This document shows, piece after piece, positions 38,250 to 49,600 of a stretch of 64,000 nt of DNA (its first letter is position 1; every line of letters starts with the position of its first letter). A program made the position numbers and the translations under genes. This DNA is from Myxocyprinus asiaticus (Eukaryota; Chordata; Actinopteri; Cypriniformes; Catostomidae), in NCBI RefSeq assembly GCF_019703515.2, contig NC_059356.1, positions 25,473,197 to 25,537,196 on the forward strand, read 5' to 3'. Below the pieces are notes generated by a model. That model was given only the letters and a program-made list of their open reading frames with translations. It was not told the DNA's origin and ran no database searches.

Positions 38250-39740
38250 ATTTGATCAATTTAAAACTTTCCCTGGTGAGACATTTTTGAAAACATCCAC
38301 TAAAAAAACATTGAGTAAAAACGTTGCCTAGTAGCATTAAAAGTAGGACACTCCAGTAAAATGTGTTTTATGGACAGTGGTGTCTGACAAAAATCACATG
38401 TTGGTGGCACTTCACCTTTCAATAAAAACATACGAGTAAGTCTAGAATGACCAATACGGCATCTTGTGTAAACAGTCTGGTCATATCTACACTCAAAAGG
38501 AAAACTTGTGAAAGATCTTTCATTTATAATTGGGTTGACTACATACAACTTATTATGGATGCAATTGTTCCATTCCATTTGCCACACACACATATTCAGT
38601 ACGGGTTTGAGATCTGATGGTGGGACTTGACAGTCTGTAATTCTCAGAGTGAGAGCATTCTTTGCAGCAGTATCTGCCTGTTCATTACCAAACCCATATG
38701 ACCTGGAATCCAGCAGAAAACAATATTAAAATATTTTTCCTTTAAGAGATTCAGTTTTGCTATAGTGATTGGAGGCAAGATTTGGAATCTGTACAAATTT
38801 AAACATTCCGCTGTTGTGCTCTCTCTATCTGCTCTAAAGCCAAGAGTAAAGCACGGGCCTCAGCTGTAAAAATTTAGCTTTCTCCTGGAATACGGATACT
38901 AAAGACCTTTTGTCCAAATACTGCAGCTGCAGATACACCGTTCTCTGTTTTGGATCCATCTGTGTACACAGGTTTATGAAGCAGAAAATTATTAATTTCT
39001 ATAAATTCCTGTTTGTGTTCATTTGGTTGGATCATTGTCTTCTTTTGCAGGGCCAAATTCAACATGCTTAATTTTCTTAGATTCCAGGGAGGGATAGGGC
39101 ATAGATGGGTTTGTGTTAGTATGTCTAGATTAATGTCAAAAGGACTAATATACTTTGGTCTGGCTTCAAACAAATCTGGATATTGAGGGTGGAAAACTGA
39201 AGAGAAAGCTGGATTGCATTGGTTTGTTTTCATCTTAACTGCATACTGAAGAGCAAGTTTCAAGCACCTGTTGTCAAGTGATGGTTCCTTTGCTTCATTA
39301 TACAAACTTTGAACAGGTAAAGTCCTGAATGCTCCTAAAGAAAGTCGTAATCCTATATGGTGTACAGTATCCAGCATTTTAATGTAACATTTCCTGGCAG
39401 ATCCATAAACTATGCTCCTATAGTCCATTTGGGATCGCACCAGCGTTCTGTAAAAATGTACAAGTGTAGTGCAATCTGCACCCCATTTTGTTTTAGCCAG
39501 TACCTTTATGATGTTCATTTTTTTTTTTTTTTTAAGGCATTTGTTTCTTAACAGTTTTATATGTGGGATAAAAGAATGTTTATTGTCCAAAGCTAGCCCT
39601 AAAAATGTAGTCTCTTTTGTGACTTTTATAGGTACACCCTCCATGAAGAGCTCTGGGTCCAGATGTAGAGATCGCAGCAGGCAGAAATGCATACAGACAG
39701 TTTTTACCAGCACAGCTAAAATCATTGTACAAAAATACTT
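38250..39740 (-). mobile_element. 5'-truncated I-type LINE with reverse transcriptase tail, RNase H and zinc knuckle (decayed)
   Basis: On the minus strand, the C-terminal thumb of a non-LTR reverse transcriptase (FLGLALDNKHSFIPHIKLLR, TLVRSQMDYRSIVYGSA) is followed by RNase H (VYTDGSKTENGVSAAAVF, then in another frame CWIPGHMGLVMNRQ) and a C-terminal CHC knuckle region (CRIGHSRLTRMFLLKGEVPP, CDFCQTPLSIKHILLECP). This layout with RNase H after RT is known for I/Nimb-type LINEs. Stops and frameshifts separate the parts. A poly-T at 39519-39534 has been expanded inside the coding part. Confidence 0.85.
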
Positions 39741-40282
39741 TGATTTACAAGATTAGATTAGAATATGAATACAACCATTTTTCTACCAAATAAGAGTTTC
39801 AAATGATCCGAGTCACTAAGGTGATCTAAATGACTAAATAACTAGACTTCTGCTTGACTATTCTCTTTATGCGCAGGGCTTCAAACTAACCCGAGTTCAA
39901 ACCCTCATTTATTTTCAGGTGATTCGTGAAAAAGGCCCAGTTCAAAAGTGTAATTTGTTCACGACTCTCTCACGCTGGGTTTGTTGTTTCGTGTGGTGCA
40001 TCGAGCTCATCATCACAACAGAACGGGTGAAAAGCAGTGCGAGACACACTGGTGCGCACTCTAAAGATGTATTCAATAACTCACAAGATGATGTCTGACG
40101 AAACCATATATGAACGCACACAACCTGACTAGATTTTATATTATTGTCGCAATCAATTATTTTTGGTCGCATATTTAACCATTTTAGTTGCAGTTTGGAG
40201 CCCTGATGCATCAACAGATGAGATACACTGAGAATTAATCACATGAATCATGGGCATTACAAAGAAATTTAGTGTGAACTTC
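39741..40282. other. tnrc6a intron, nothing recognised
   Basis: No coding, RNA or repeat signature with definable ends was seen. Confidence 0.5.
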
Positions 40283-41585
40283 TTAAAGGTGCAATATGTA
40301 AAAAAAATTTGGCCAATGTGTGAACGGCCTGTAACACAACTTAAAAAATTAGCCCTTCCCAGACTTCCTAGGTTGCCTATTAAAGCCTGTAGACATGCGA
40401 AGGGAGCGGGTCGCTTTTGCTGGGAAAATCCAAAGGATGTGACGTTTATGCGCACTCCCGAGAGCCTTGCCTCAGACAGTAGCTTCTCTTCCGCTATTCA
40501 ACAGCGTCAACAGACAGTCTGCAACACAAGGTAATATTATCTTAGAGATGGGATCCAGCAAACGTCCGGCTCCTAGCAAACGTCCGGCTCCTAGCAAACG
40601 TCTGCCTCCCAGCACAACACCGACGACGACTCAGAAAATGTATCTACTGAATCCCGTCTGTCTAAAGCGGGAATGTGATCCTGGTCGAGCGAAAAATAGA
40701 GTGAACATCGGCAGGGCATTTGATTCCTGGAGGGACCTTCGTTCGGTTTTGGGAATCAAAACAGACCCTGAATTGGCATTCTTCTTATTGGACAGGTAAG
40801 CTCACATAACTGCAAAGCATGTGAAATATAGTGCCATAAGGATTGATGTGTAATTTTAGCTAACTTGATCTTGCCTGCACAGTAACTTTCATAAACAATG
40901 TTAATCTGTAATTATTCAGCAAGGTAAACTACAATATCACATGAAATTAATGCTAGACAATGTTCAAGATAATGCAAAAAGACCCACTCATTAGTGTACG
41001 TAACTTAGTTATACAGAAAATATATACATTGTTATTATAAAACAATAGCGCATCGATATATCAAAGTGTCAGTTGTGATGGAATCACATCAATACTGAAT
41101 TGTGTCAACATATTTATAAATGTACAGTCTATATTATAAACAGCTACTGTCATCATCCACCAAATTTAGCTAACAGCTATTGATAAAACTGGCAAGCTAG
41201 CTAACACCGACATTGACTGCATTTATACGATAGCCTATGTATCATGCAAAGAAAAGTGATTACTTAAAACTACTGTCTCGCATATCCAGACCTATATCCA
41301 CACTTTGTTTTAGCCCTGTTCCAGCACTGGAGAGTCAAATATAATATACAGTCTCAAAGTTTGTAGTAAAACAATCATAACTGTGCAATTTTAATTATGC
41401 TACCTTATCTGTCAGCATGATGCCGTCAGCCTCTTTGTATGTTATGTCATCGTTTTGTCCGATGCTCGCGTCCCTATGGTGTGCGCGCGCGAAAACGAGC
41501 AACAGGTAGCTGGCTGCAGTTCACTTAACGGCCACAGGTGTCATTAATAACAAGGGTTTCTGAATCTTACATACTGCACCTTTAA
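40283..41585. mobile_element. TTAA-flanked non-autonomous element (piggyBac-like target site)
   Basis: Ends TTAAAGGTGCAATATGTAA and (complement) TTAAAGGTGCAGTATGTAAG are inverted and bordered by TTAA at 40283-40286 and 41582-41585, the target site of piggyBac-type elements. It carries an exon-like ORF near its left end and otherwise non-coding sequence. Confidence 0.75.
40467..40796 (+). CDS. Exon-like ORF inside the TTAA element, unknown function
   Basis: An open frame reads through a triplicated 18 bp unit (SSKRPAPSKRPAPSKR) into MYLLNPVCLKRECDPGRAKN, RVNIGRAFDSWRDLRSVLGI and KTDPELAFFLLDR, then a good donor (ACAG, gtaagc) at about 40796. The last part looks like a folded domain: I recall a similar RVNIGxAFxRWRxL..LATFLLD segment in many uncharacterised fish proteins. 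It could be a captured host exon or the start of a transposon-encoded protein. No matching downstream exon was seen inside the element. Confidence 0.5.
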
Positions 41586-42182
41586 ATGCTACATTATTTG
41601 TCATCAAAACTTTAAAAGTGAAGTGTTATGGTCCAGTCCCTGGCATTATTAGGTGTGGATGTGGTTATGACCATACAAGGGCAATGTTCATTTTCCTGAT
41701 AAGAAAAACTCAAAGACAATCTATGATTAACTTAGAGTTAAGAGCAAGCCAGTTAAGCAATATGCCTCTGCTTCTTAACATCACAACAACACCTGAACAC
41801 ATTAACCTGAAAGCGCTCATGACTTTTTGATCAGTACTTATCTTTTAGGCTACATTTTCAAACAACAAGCTCAGGCAGACATAAACAGTGGAGGCAGGAG
41901 TTTGTGACTCACAACTGCAATACAGTAGACTTTGAAAGAGCTACACAAACACTGTTTTGTTGGACATTTTAAAACAGCAACGCTTACTCAGCACTGGGAA
42001 CCCCTTTAATACAAACAGAACTGCATTTGCTTACACCAGCAGCAGCTGCTTTGACCCGGCTTTGTTAGTGTCACCCAGCACAGGCATCGGCATGAATAGG
42101 AAAAGCCCAGAAGGACACAAGCTTCAGAAAAATCAAGTATTTATCTGAAAAGGACTACAAGGTGTTGGGAACACTTACTGAC
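41586..42182. other. tnrc6a intron, nothing recognised
   Basis: Non-repetitive looking sequence up to the exon 2 remnant. No ORF of note. Confidence 0.45.
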
Positions 42183-42230
42183 CTGTGTTGCTTCTCTTCA
42201 ATGTCTTTGGTGGCAATAGCATCCAATTCT
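42183..42230 (-). pseudogene. tnrc6a: tnrc6a exon 2 remnant (RELDAIATKDIEEKQHR)
   Basis: Exon of 48 bp with acceptor catttag and donor gtcagt. Joined to the upstream exon it reads RELDAIATKDIEEKQHR, matching the first residues of mammalian TNRC6A (RELEAKATKDVE, from memory). It ends two bases into a codon, so it cannot join 22796 in frame without the lysine-rich exon that normally follows, which I did not find in 22,800-42,180. Confidence 0.75.
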
Positions 42231-42472
42231 CTAAATGGAAAGAAACATAGGACAACTGTGTAAACTCATGATCAAACATTTCAATTTGCATTCTCCAGCA
42301 TGTAAAGGATGTTAACATAATGGGCAGTTATTACAAAGACATAAATTTGACAATCAAAATGGAATTGGATTGCATAGCTGTAGGCTATATCGCTAGCTCT
42401 AAAAAGTCAAATGGAAAAGCTAGACAAAAGTACACCATTCATTATTGTTAATTCATTTTTGTATATGGATTT

Positions 42473-44053
42473 TAGGAATGTCATGAAATATCGATAGATA
42501 CTGATATAAATGTTGTCCTTAAAGGCTATACTTTATTCTTAACTAGTCTACTGGATAATGTAGCAGCAAAATTAACAATAATTGCAGTGAAAGCCTTCAG
42601 TAGAAAAGAAGCCAGTTCTATTTGGACAATTTTTTCAACTAGTATCTGGACTTCAAAGGATTCAGATCTCTTTTTTGTTCACTTTGATTGTAAAATATCA
42701 ATCCACTTTTCATTCACACAGTTATTTTTTGGAACCCAGTCAACTTAAATATTGTTGTAATTTGTAAACAAATAATAATGAGAGCTTCATATTCAAAATC
42801 TGGTGAAATGCTCTCCGGTGCGTTCCCAATGAATTTTATAAGCGAATCGAACTATTAAGCATCTACACCGGAGATGTTGTTCATATTGCAGACTGCTCTG
42901 GGGGCCACAAGCACATCAACAGCATGCGTGGCTATGTATGAGTGTCAACAGAGCCGCGGCATTCACTAAAGCACTGCACATGCATACAATATATTTACTT
43001 AAGCACATCCTTTTGCGATTCACAGAGCTGTTGCATGTCTTCAAGTGGCTTTGAATAAAATGCATGATTCATATGGAGTACTTTAATGGTGCCTTTATGG
43101 TTCTTTTGCATTTTTGAGCTAGACAGTAACGAACATGACTAACAAATCAGAATCAGAATGACCTTTATTGCCAAGTATGCTTCCACATACGAGGAATTTT
43201 TCTTGATGGAAGTTTCCAGTGCACAAACAACAACAAGATAATAAAAAATAAAATAAATATAGAATAAAAATAAAAAGTAAATAGAAATAAATACAGAAAT
43301 ATACAATAAGAAAAATATATACATATAGTATATACAGAAGAGGTAGGATATGTTAAATAATATAAATTACTAGGCTGTGTATTGCACATAATTATAGTAT
43401 AGTTTTAACTGTTCATGAGAGCCTGAGGAAAAAATAAAAAAATAAATAAATAAAAACTGTTCTTGTGCCTGAAGGTTCCAGCTGGGTGAGTGGGGTCCAG
43501 GGTGATTTTACCAGCCTTTTTGCTCACTCTGGAAGTGCACAGTTCTTGAAAGGAGGGCAGGGGTCAACCAATAATCTGCTCAACAGTCCGAACTGTCCTT
43601 TGTAGTCTTCTGATATCCGATTTCGTAGCTGAACCAAACTAGACAGCTATTGAAGTGCAGAGGACAGACTCAATGACTGCTGAGTAGAACTTGATTAGCT
43701 GCGCCTGTTGCAGGTTGAACTTCCTCAACTAGTGAAGGAATACAACCTCAGCTGGGCCTTTCACAATGGAGTCAATGTGGGTTTCCTACTTCAGGTGCTG
43801 TGAGATGGTAGTGCCCAGGAACCTGAATGACTCCACTGCTGCCACAGTGCGGTTAAGAATGGTGAGTGGAGTCAATGCTGGGGCATTCCTCCTAAAGTCC
43901 ACCATCATCTCCACAGTTTTGAGCTTGTTCAGCTTCAGGTTGTTATGACTGCACCAGCGAGACAGCTGTTCAATGATATAAAATCTGGATCGGGCTCGTC
44001 GGACCGATGTCCGATCAGTCTAAAAACATCAGTATCGGACTGTTGCATCCCTA
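42473..44053. mobile_element. Second hAT-like copy, interrupted by a LINE fragment
   Basis: Matches 36370-37456 through long stretches (CTACTGGATAATGTAGCAGC, GGATTCAGATCTCTTT, CACATCAACAGCATGC) and ends ACTGTTGCATCCCTA. The left tip is degraded (TAGGAATGTCATGAAATATC). It is split at about 43147-43977 by a LINE. Confidence 0.75.
43147..43977 (-). mobile_element. 5'-truncated LINE fragment (reverse transcriptase C-terminus and 3' tail)
   Basis: On the minus strand: LSRWCSHNNLKLNKLKTVEM, VDFRRNAPALTPLTI, FRFLGTTISQHLK and LIKFYSAVIESVLCT, typical of the end of a non-LTR reverse transcriptase, with several stops. At the low-coordinate side the tail ends CAGAATCAGAATGACCTTTA then TTGCCAAGTATG, the very common fish tail also seen at 52796. 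Its target in the parent hAT-like copy can be read from the intact copy (ACAAATGGTATCAGATTTGG). Confidence 0.8.
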
Positions 44054-44191
44054 AAAACTATGCAAGTTGTGCTGCAGTTGCGCTTAGCACCTTCTGGAGT
44101 CGTAGCTGGGCACTGCCAACAGACGGCGAGTGGCGGTGTGTGCACCTCCATAGAATTTTTTTTTTTTCTAATTTAAGAATGTGGCATGTCG

Positions 44192-44640
44192 GGGGCCTGG
44201 GTAGCTCAGTGAGTAAAGATGCTGACTACCACCCCTGGAGTTCGCAAGTTCTAATCCTAGGGCGTGCTGAGTGACTCTAGCCAGGTCTCCTAAGCAACCA
44301 AATTGGCCCGGTTGCTAGGGAGGGTAGAGTCACATGGGGTAACCTCCTCGTGGTCACTATAACGTGGTTCACTCTCGGTGGGGCACGTGGCGAGTTGTGT
44401 GTGGATGTCGAGGAGAACAGCGTGGGCCTCCACATGCGCTATGTCTCCACGGTAACGCGCTCAAGCCACGTGATAAGATGCACGGGTTGATGGTCACAGA
44501 CAGGGAGGCAACTGAGATTCGTCCTCCGCCACCCAGATTGAGGCAAGTCACTAAGAGGACTTAGAGTGCATTGGGAATTCCAAATTGGGGAGAAAAAAAA
44601 TGGGAGAAAATCTCAAAAAAAAAAGAAAAAAAAAAAGAGC
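44192..44640 (+). mobile_element. tRNA-derived SINE with perfect 11 bp target duplication
   Basis: The head has an A-box-like GGGTAGCTCAGTGAGTAAAG and B-box-like GAGTTCGCAAGTTCTAATCC, followed by a conserved body and an A-rich tail. It is flanked by GTGGCATGTCG at 44181-44191 and 44641-44651. The family looks like a cyprinid tRNA-SINE; name not assigned. Confidence 0.9.
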
Positions 44641-44651
44641 GTGGCATGTCG

Positions 44652-46397
44652 TTGTCTGGCGTGCGACCCCCTTTAAGTTAACCCTGCCGCTCACACTTTA
44701 CCAAAGTTGTGTTGAGAAATATGTATGATGAGACAAAGACTATACTCTAGTAGCTCTATATACGCAAAAATGCCAATATAGATCAACAATCATCTGAAAA
44801 TCTTTGATTACTAATGCGTGCTAAAGGCATCAATCCCAAGCCTACTGGATTTATATTGTGTAAATGCTACTACAGTGTGCAATGAAAATGTGGTAGCAAT
44901 TTTTTATTATTATTATAGCAAAATAAATCCTAACACTAATAACACACATAAAAGATCTAGATATAGACTTTGATTTCTCTATTTTTCAATATATTTCACT
45001 TTCATTACTTGGGAAGTAGCAACTACACAAATAATGGATGTGGCATATATACTGATCTTACATATTCAATTGCAACCACAAACAATTCCTTAACCAACTT
45101 CCTAGCACACCTTAAACCACAATATGAAACCACAACCAACTCATCAAGAGTCTCTTCATGGTCACATACAGAGGGGGAATATGGGAATATAGATGGATGG
45201 GCAAACTTTTACTTATAATAAGGCTATAAAAGAAAATTGTGGGTATGAATAAAGTCTGTCTGTCAAGCATATCTATACAGTTCCATTAAGTTAACCTTAG
45301 CTTTAACAGAAACAACTGATGATTAGTAAACAAATATTTTTTTTCCCATAAAGTTAAGAATAATGCAGATTAACATTACATTTCTGAAGCACACCTCCCC
45401 CACTACTGGCTTCAGCTGCTGCTTACACCAGCAACCTTGACCTGCCCTTAAAAACAATACAATACAACACACTGAAAACGTCTTTCTAAACAACTTTTAA
45501 TTGCAGACGGGTGACTTTGTCATATGTATTTTCTTTGCAGCTCTGAGAAAAATAAACCTTTCAAAGATAGCCTCGAGCATGTGTTAGCTGTCGTGACAGC
45601 GTAATTTTAAACGCCAAATATAAAAAGAAGTAAAGCTGGTCCATACATTATATTATTGAAGTGATGAAAACGATTAAGATGAAAACTACCAGATTATACA
45701 GTTATTAAATAAGACATATTTCCTGTGATTAAAACCGCTGTCTCGATGTGCGCAATTCAGCGCCAAGCGAAGAGCACAAACTAACCAGCTGGCTACTAAA
45801 GCCTCTTAATTTTAACAGCTTTACCAATTAAATGCGATTTAATTACAACACGCATTAACTAATCAGAAATACAGTCGTGTTTTATCGTATAGTTTCTTTA
45901 TTATCAACCAAAGGCTCCGATCGGCTGCTAACCGGAAAAAACGAGTCGACATCGAGAAAAGTTGCAGGACGTCGAAACACACGTCCAAATGAAATCTCTC
46001 CAAAATACACCAATATAAAATTATTTATTCACGCAAGTCCACACACACACACACATATATTAAACAACTAGGCTAGTTGGCATGTACATGCATGAACACG
46101 CCTTTCATGTTTCTAGGCATTCTGGATCAAACGCTACACTTCATGAAACCGACTGCGATGCCATTACGTGAATGCAGGAGATCAATGTTCAAGAAATCTT
46201 CCACACAGAATCCTTCCACTTTTTACACATCACACTGATAGTAAACACTGCCCTGTCGTTTTTATAAATCATCAAAACGAAAAACTGTCATGCAAATGAA
46301 AACAAGACAGAAACATTCAACCATGTAGCTCAGTTTAGACATCGCATAAATGAATCCCGCTTACATACTTCAAAACACACACACAAAAACCACTCAC
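44652..46397. other. tnrc6a first intron, nothing recognised
   Basis: AT-rich. No ORF or repeat with clear ends. The sequence from about 45,380 to 46,380 lacks obvious repeats and may hold regulatory DNA near the promoter. Confidence 0.45.
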
Positions 46398-46600
46398 CTC
46401 TTGTAGTTTAAAGTGCAGTAGAGATGAAATGAAAGCAAACAATAAGGCTGTGGAAATTCAACACATTTGCAGAGTCTGGGAGGGGAAACATTTGTCCTGC
46501 TCAATCGCCATTTTCTTCTCTCGCGTTCATGTATTCATCCCTGTAACTGCAGGAAGAGCAGACGCAGCTCTCAGTGCACTTCCTACAACTCAAAACACTC
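46398..46600 (-). other. tnrc6a: tnrc6a first exon and core promoter region (upper boundary approximate)
   Basis: A strong donor (AG then gtgagtg) at 46397 ends an exon whose last bases are CTACAAGAG. Joined to 42230 this gives AAG-AGA-GAA-TTG, so the codon that is ATG in mammals is AAG at 46402-46400. No in-frame ATG was seen upstream before an in-frame TGA. The transcription start is not visible; the exon probably begins near the CpG-containing sequence around 46,550-46,620. Confidence 0.55.
46458..46511 (-). other. Short upstream ORF in tnrc6a first exon
   Basis: ATG in AAAATGGCG context opens a 17-codon frame (MAIEQDKCFPSQTLQMC) closed by TGA at 46460-46458. It lies in the putative 5' leader. 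AAAATGGCG also resembles a YY1 site, so it may serve as a promoter element instead. Confidence 0.4.
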
Positions 46601-49600
46601 ACCCCCAAAATGGTGGCCACATTTAGGCTGTGTTTCAAAACCTAGCGCAGTGCCTACCTCGACCACGTGTTTTTGCATTATAGGCGTGTGCAATATTTGT
46701 GGGCATCATGAACGCATTCCCAGACTGTTGTGCTGTGTGTGCGTGATAGCTGAAGTGAATCTTAATGCACACATAATGCCCCCAAATGCTGTCTTGGTAG
46801 GGAACTCCCTTGGTTTATAAACAGAGCCATGGAGCTGATGGTTAACCATGACTCATCATGGTGGTTTTACTCAGTGGTGTAGCCAAGGGTGGGCCTGAGT
46901 GGGCCTGGGCCAACCTAAATTAGACCCGGGACCACACAGAATATTAGAGATTATTCTTTGACTTTAAGTATATATTTATAAAATAGTAAAAAAAAAAAAG
47001 CATAAATCCTGATTTCCGAAAGTGTAAAAGAAAACTTTGAATGTGGCGCTTCTCTGTTGTTAAGGACAATTTTGTAAATAAATAAATTGGGCAAAAACTT
47101 GGCCCATCCATTTTTATTGAGGCCCACCCAAAAGTAATTTTCTGCCTACACCCTGGGATTTACTGTTCTACAAATGATAGTTATGTTTTGCGAGCATAAT
47201 GCAGTCAAATGCTAGGGAAATAAGTAAAAGTAACTGGGCTTTCAAAAGAAAATGGTGGCAAATAACAAAGAACAATAGAATTCATAATAGAAGAGGAAAA
47301 GTAATGGGTAATGTCACCAAGAAGGGAATGCCTCATCCAAACAGAATGAAACTTAATTAAAAAGTATACAGTAAGAGTTAAAGAAAATTAAATGATGTCT
47401 ACACACTTTTGAAATAAGGGTAATACATTGTTAGGACAAAACGTAATCTAATGAGCAATAAAACCTGTGGGTGAGACTTATTAATGCTGCACAAAAAGAA
47501 CAAAAGCCCAAAGTATTTGCTTTGATCTTATATAGTGCCTGATTCACATTGAATCAAGCCTATTGATAAGCCATGTTTATAAGACTGCACTGTTAAATAA
47601 TATGTTGTACATCTGTGTTCTAGATGGCAAATATTTAATAGCCTATTCTTTTTCAAATGTATGCATTACACATACACAACTGGGGCTGTACCAGGGTCAG
47701 AAATTAATGAGGGGTCGGGGCAAAAATGGCACCAAAATGCCCCCAAAATTCAAAGTGTGGTGGAAAAAATGCCCTCATAGTGAATTCTTCTGTTTGTTTT
47801 TATTATTATTATTATTATTATTATTTGTGTTATCTGATATATTTCTTAACTTGAGTAGATATACTGTACATATTAATGCATACAATTTTAGTTGAACATG
47901 GTTTAATCCTTAGGTAAGAGGTAATAAACTCTCAATATTGAGAATCTATTTGGAATGTCTAAAACTGATGTGTTTGAAATAAATGGACTAGACACAGTCT
48001 GGTTAAACAAAATGTCCTCATAAAGGTAAAAAATGCCCCTGATATTAAATCCAGGGGGAAAATATTCTCCCTTAATGTAAAAGTTCATTTCTGATACGGC
48101 CTGTACTAGGATGTGATCTTTGGTGTGGCACTTGTTTGTTTAGGGGGGCAACGTTGATAGTTTCGGCGTCTGTCCGGGAAGCGGAGTGCCCCTTGATCGT
48201 TTCGCTGTAAATCAGGCCGGGGGTCCCCCCAGCACCCCCTTAGAACCGGCCATGATACATGAGCTGTTTAATGTGCTTTATGTCATCATTAATATGTGCA
48301 ATTAAAGCATAACTACCAGGTTTGTTTACAGTGAACACCTTCACCGTTGAGAAAGATACTACTCTTTAAAAGCAAGACAAAAACACCAACCAAGAGCATA
48401 CTGGGAAAAACGTAAATATATCTGCAACAATTCAACAATATAGAAACAGTCCAATCTTTAGTCTGGAATTTGCCTGCGTTTTCACTTTGAAGACAAAGCA
48501 GTGGCACACAGCTGAAAATGGCTCAGCTACGCTGTCCTTTTCAAGGCGGTCATTCTGCCTCACTGGGCAGGAATCATACAGAATGTGACAACCTCTTTCA
48601 AACTGAAAACAACTTGTTTTAAGCACGTGCATTTTATCAATACAATCATATTTATATTACAATGTCAGTTCCCATCATTTATGTAATTATGTCTCATTTA
48701 AATGTATGTGTTACTACACAGAATTGGAATACTAAAAATACATAAACAGGTCTATAGAAGTTCTTGTATAACCACATTCCACTGAGTGCTGTTCATGTTT
48801 TTAAAATGGAGCTGAGGTACAACGTGGATATATTTTGCACATATGATGTCTTTGCAAAGTTGTGTCAACAATTGTTTGTACATAACCACAAAATAATAAG
48901 CCTATTGTAACTTCAAACACAACATGTATTTCGTGTTATGAAGTTGTTTACTTTTGTACTGTCCAATTAGTCTTTAACATGGGTAAAAATACTTTTAAAC
49001 TAAATATTCCACTTAAAATGGGCTAAGTAGTACATATTATGTAAGACATATTCCTGTTATAACAAGTTTGTCTCTTTACAATTGACATAAAACAAAATGA
49101 GAATGTAACAATGCATTGTGCTTGGGGAAAGCTCAGGCCTCGGCGTCTGTGGTGTTGAGAATGAATTTTGTATGAGGCATGAATATTTATGATCAGCAGA
49201 GGTCCGAGGCCAGCTGTGTGTGAGTGAGTTAGCTGCAGTAGGACAAGGGTCAGTTTGCTCAGGCCAGTGGGCTGCTCTCCCCCCTCCAGGCCGCTGAGAG
49301 CAAGGGGAGCCTGGGAACGCAGGCAGATGCATTGTGCTCGGGCAGACAGGGCAGGAGGAGGGGAAGAGCTTTGCATGACAAATACATGGCTGGCTTTGGA
49401 TTTCCGAGACTCACTTCCAAATTCACTTAGTTTCCACCGAATAGTGTGCCATCTAAACCTGAGCTTTAGCTCTGCTGTGTTGATGTTATATTTCAAAATG
49501 AAACAAGAACATAAAACAAGACATTTTAATGAGTGAAATTGCAGTATAATGTGACTATTTCTGGATTGATCACAAAACAATACTTTGCCACAGTAGTTTC

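Noticed and set aside
44192..44270. Functional tRNA gene
   Set aside because: A- and B-box-like segments belong to a SINE with target duplication and long unrelated body; no cloverleaf of proper length.
49023..49580. 185-residue minus-strand frame at 49 kb
   Set aside because: No recognisable domain, no splice support and composition explained by the GC-rich block.
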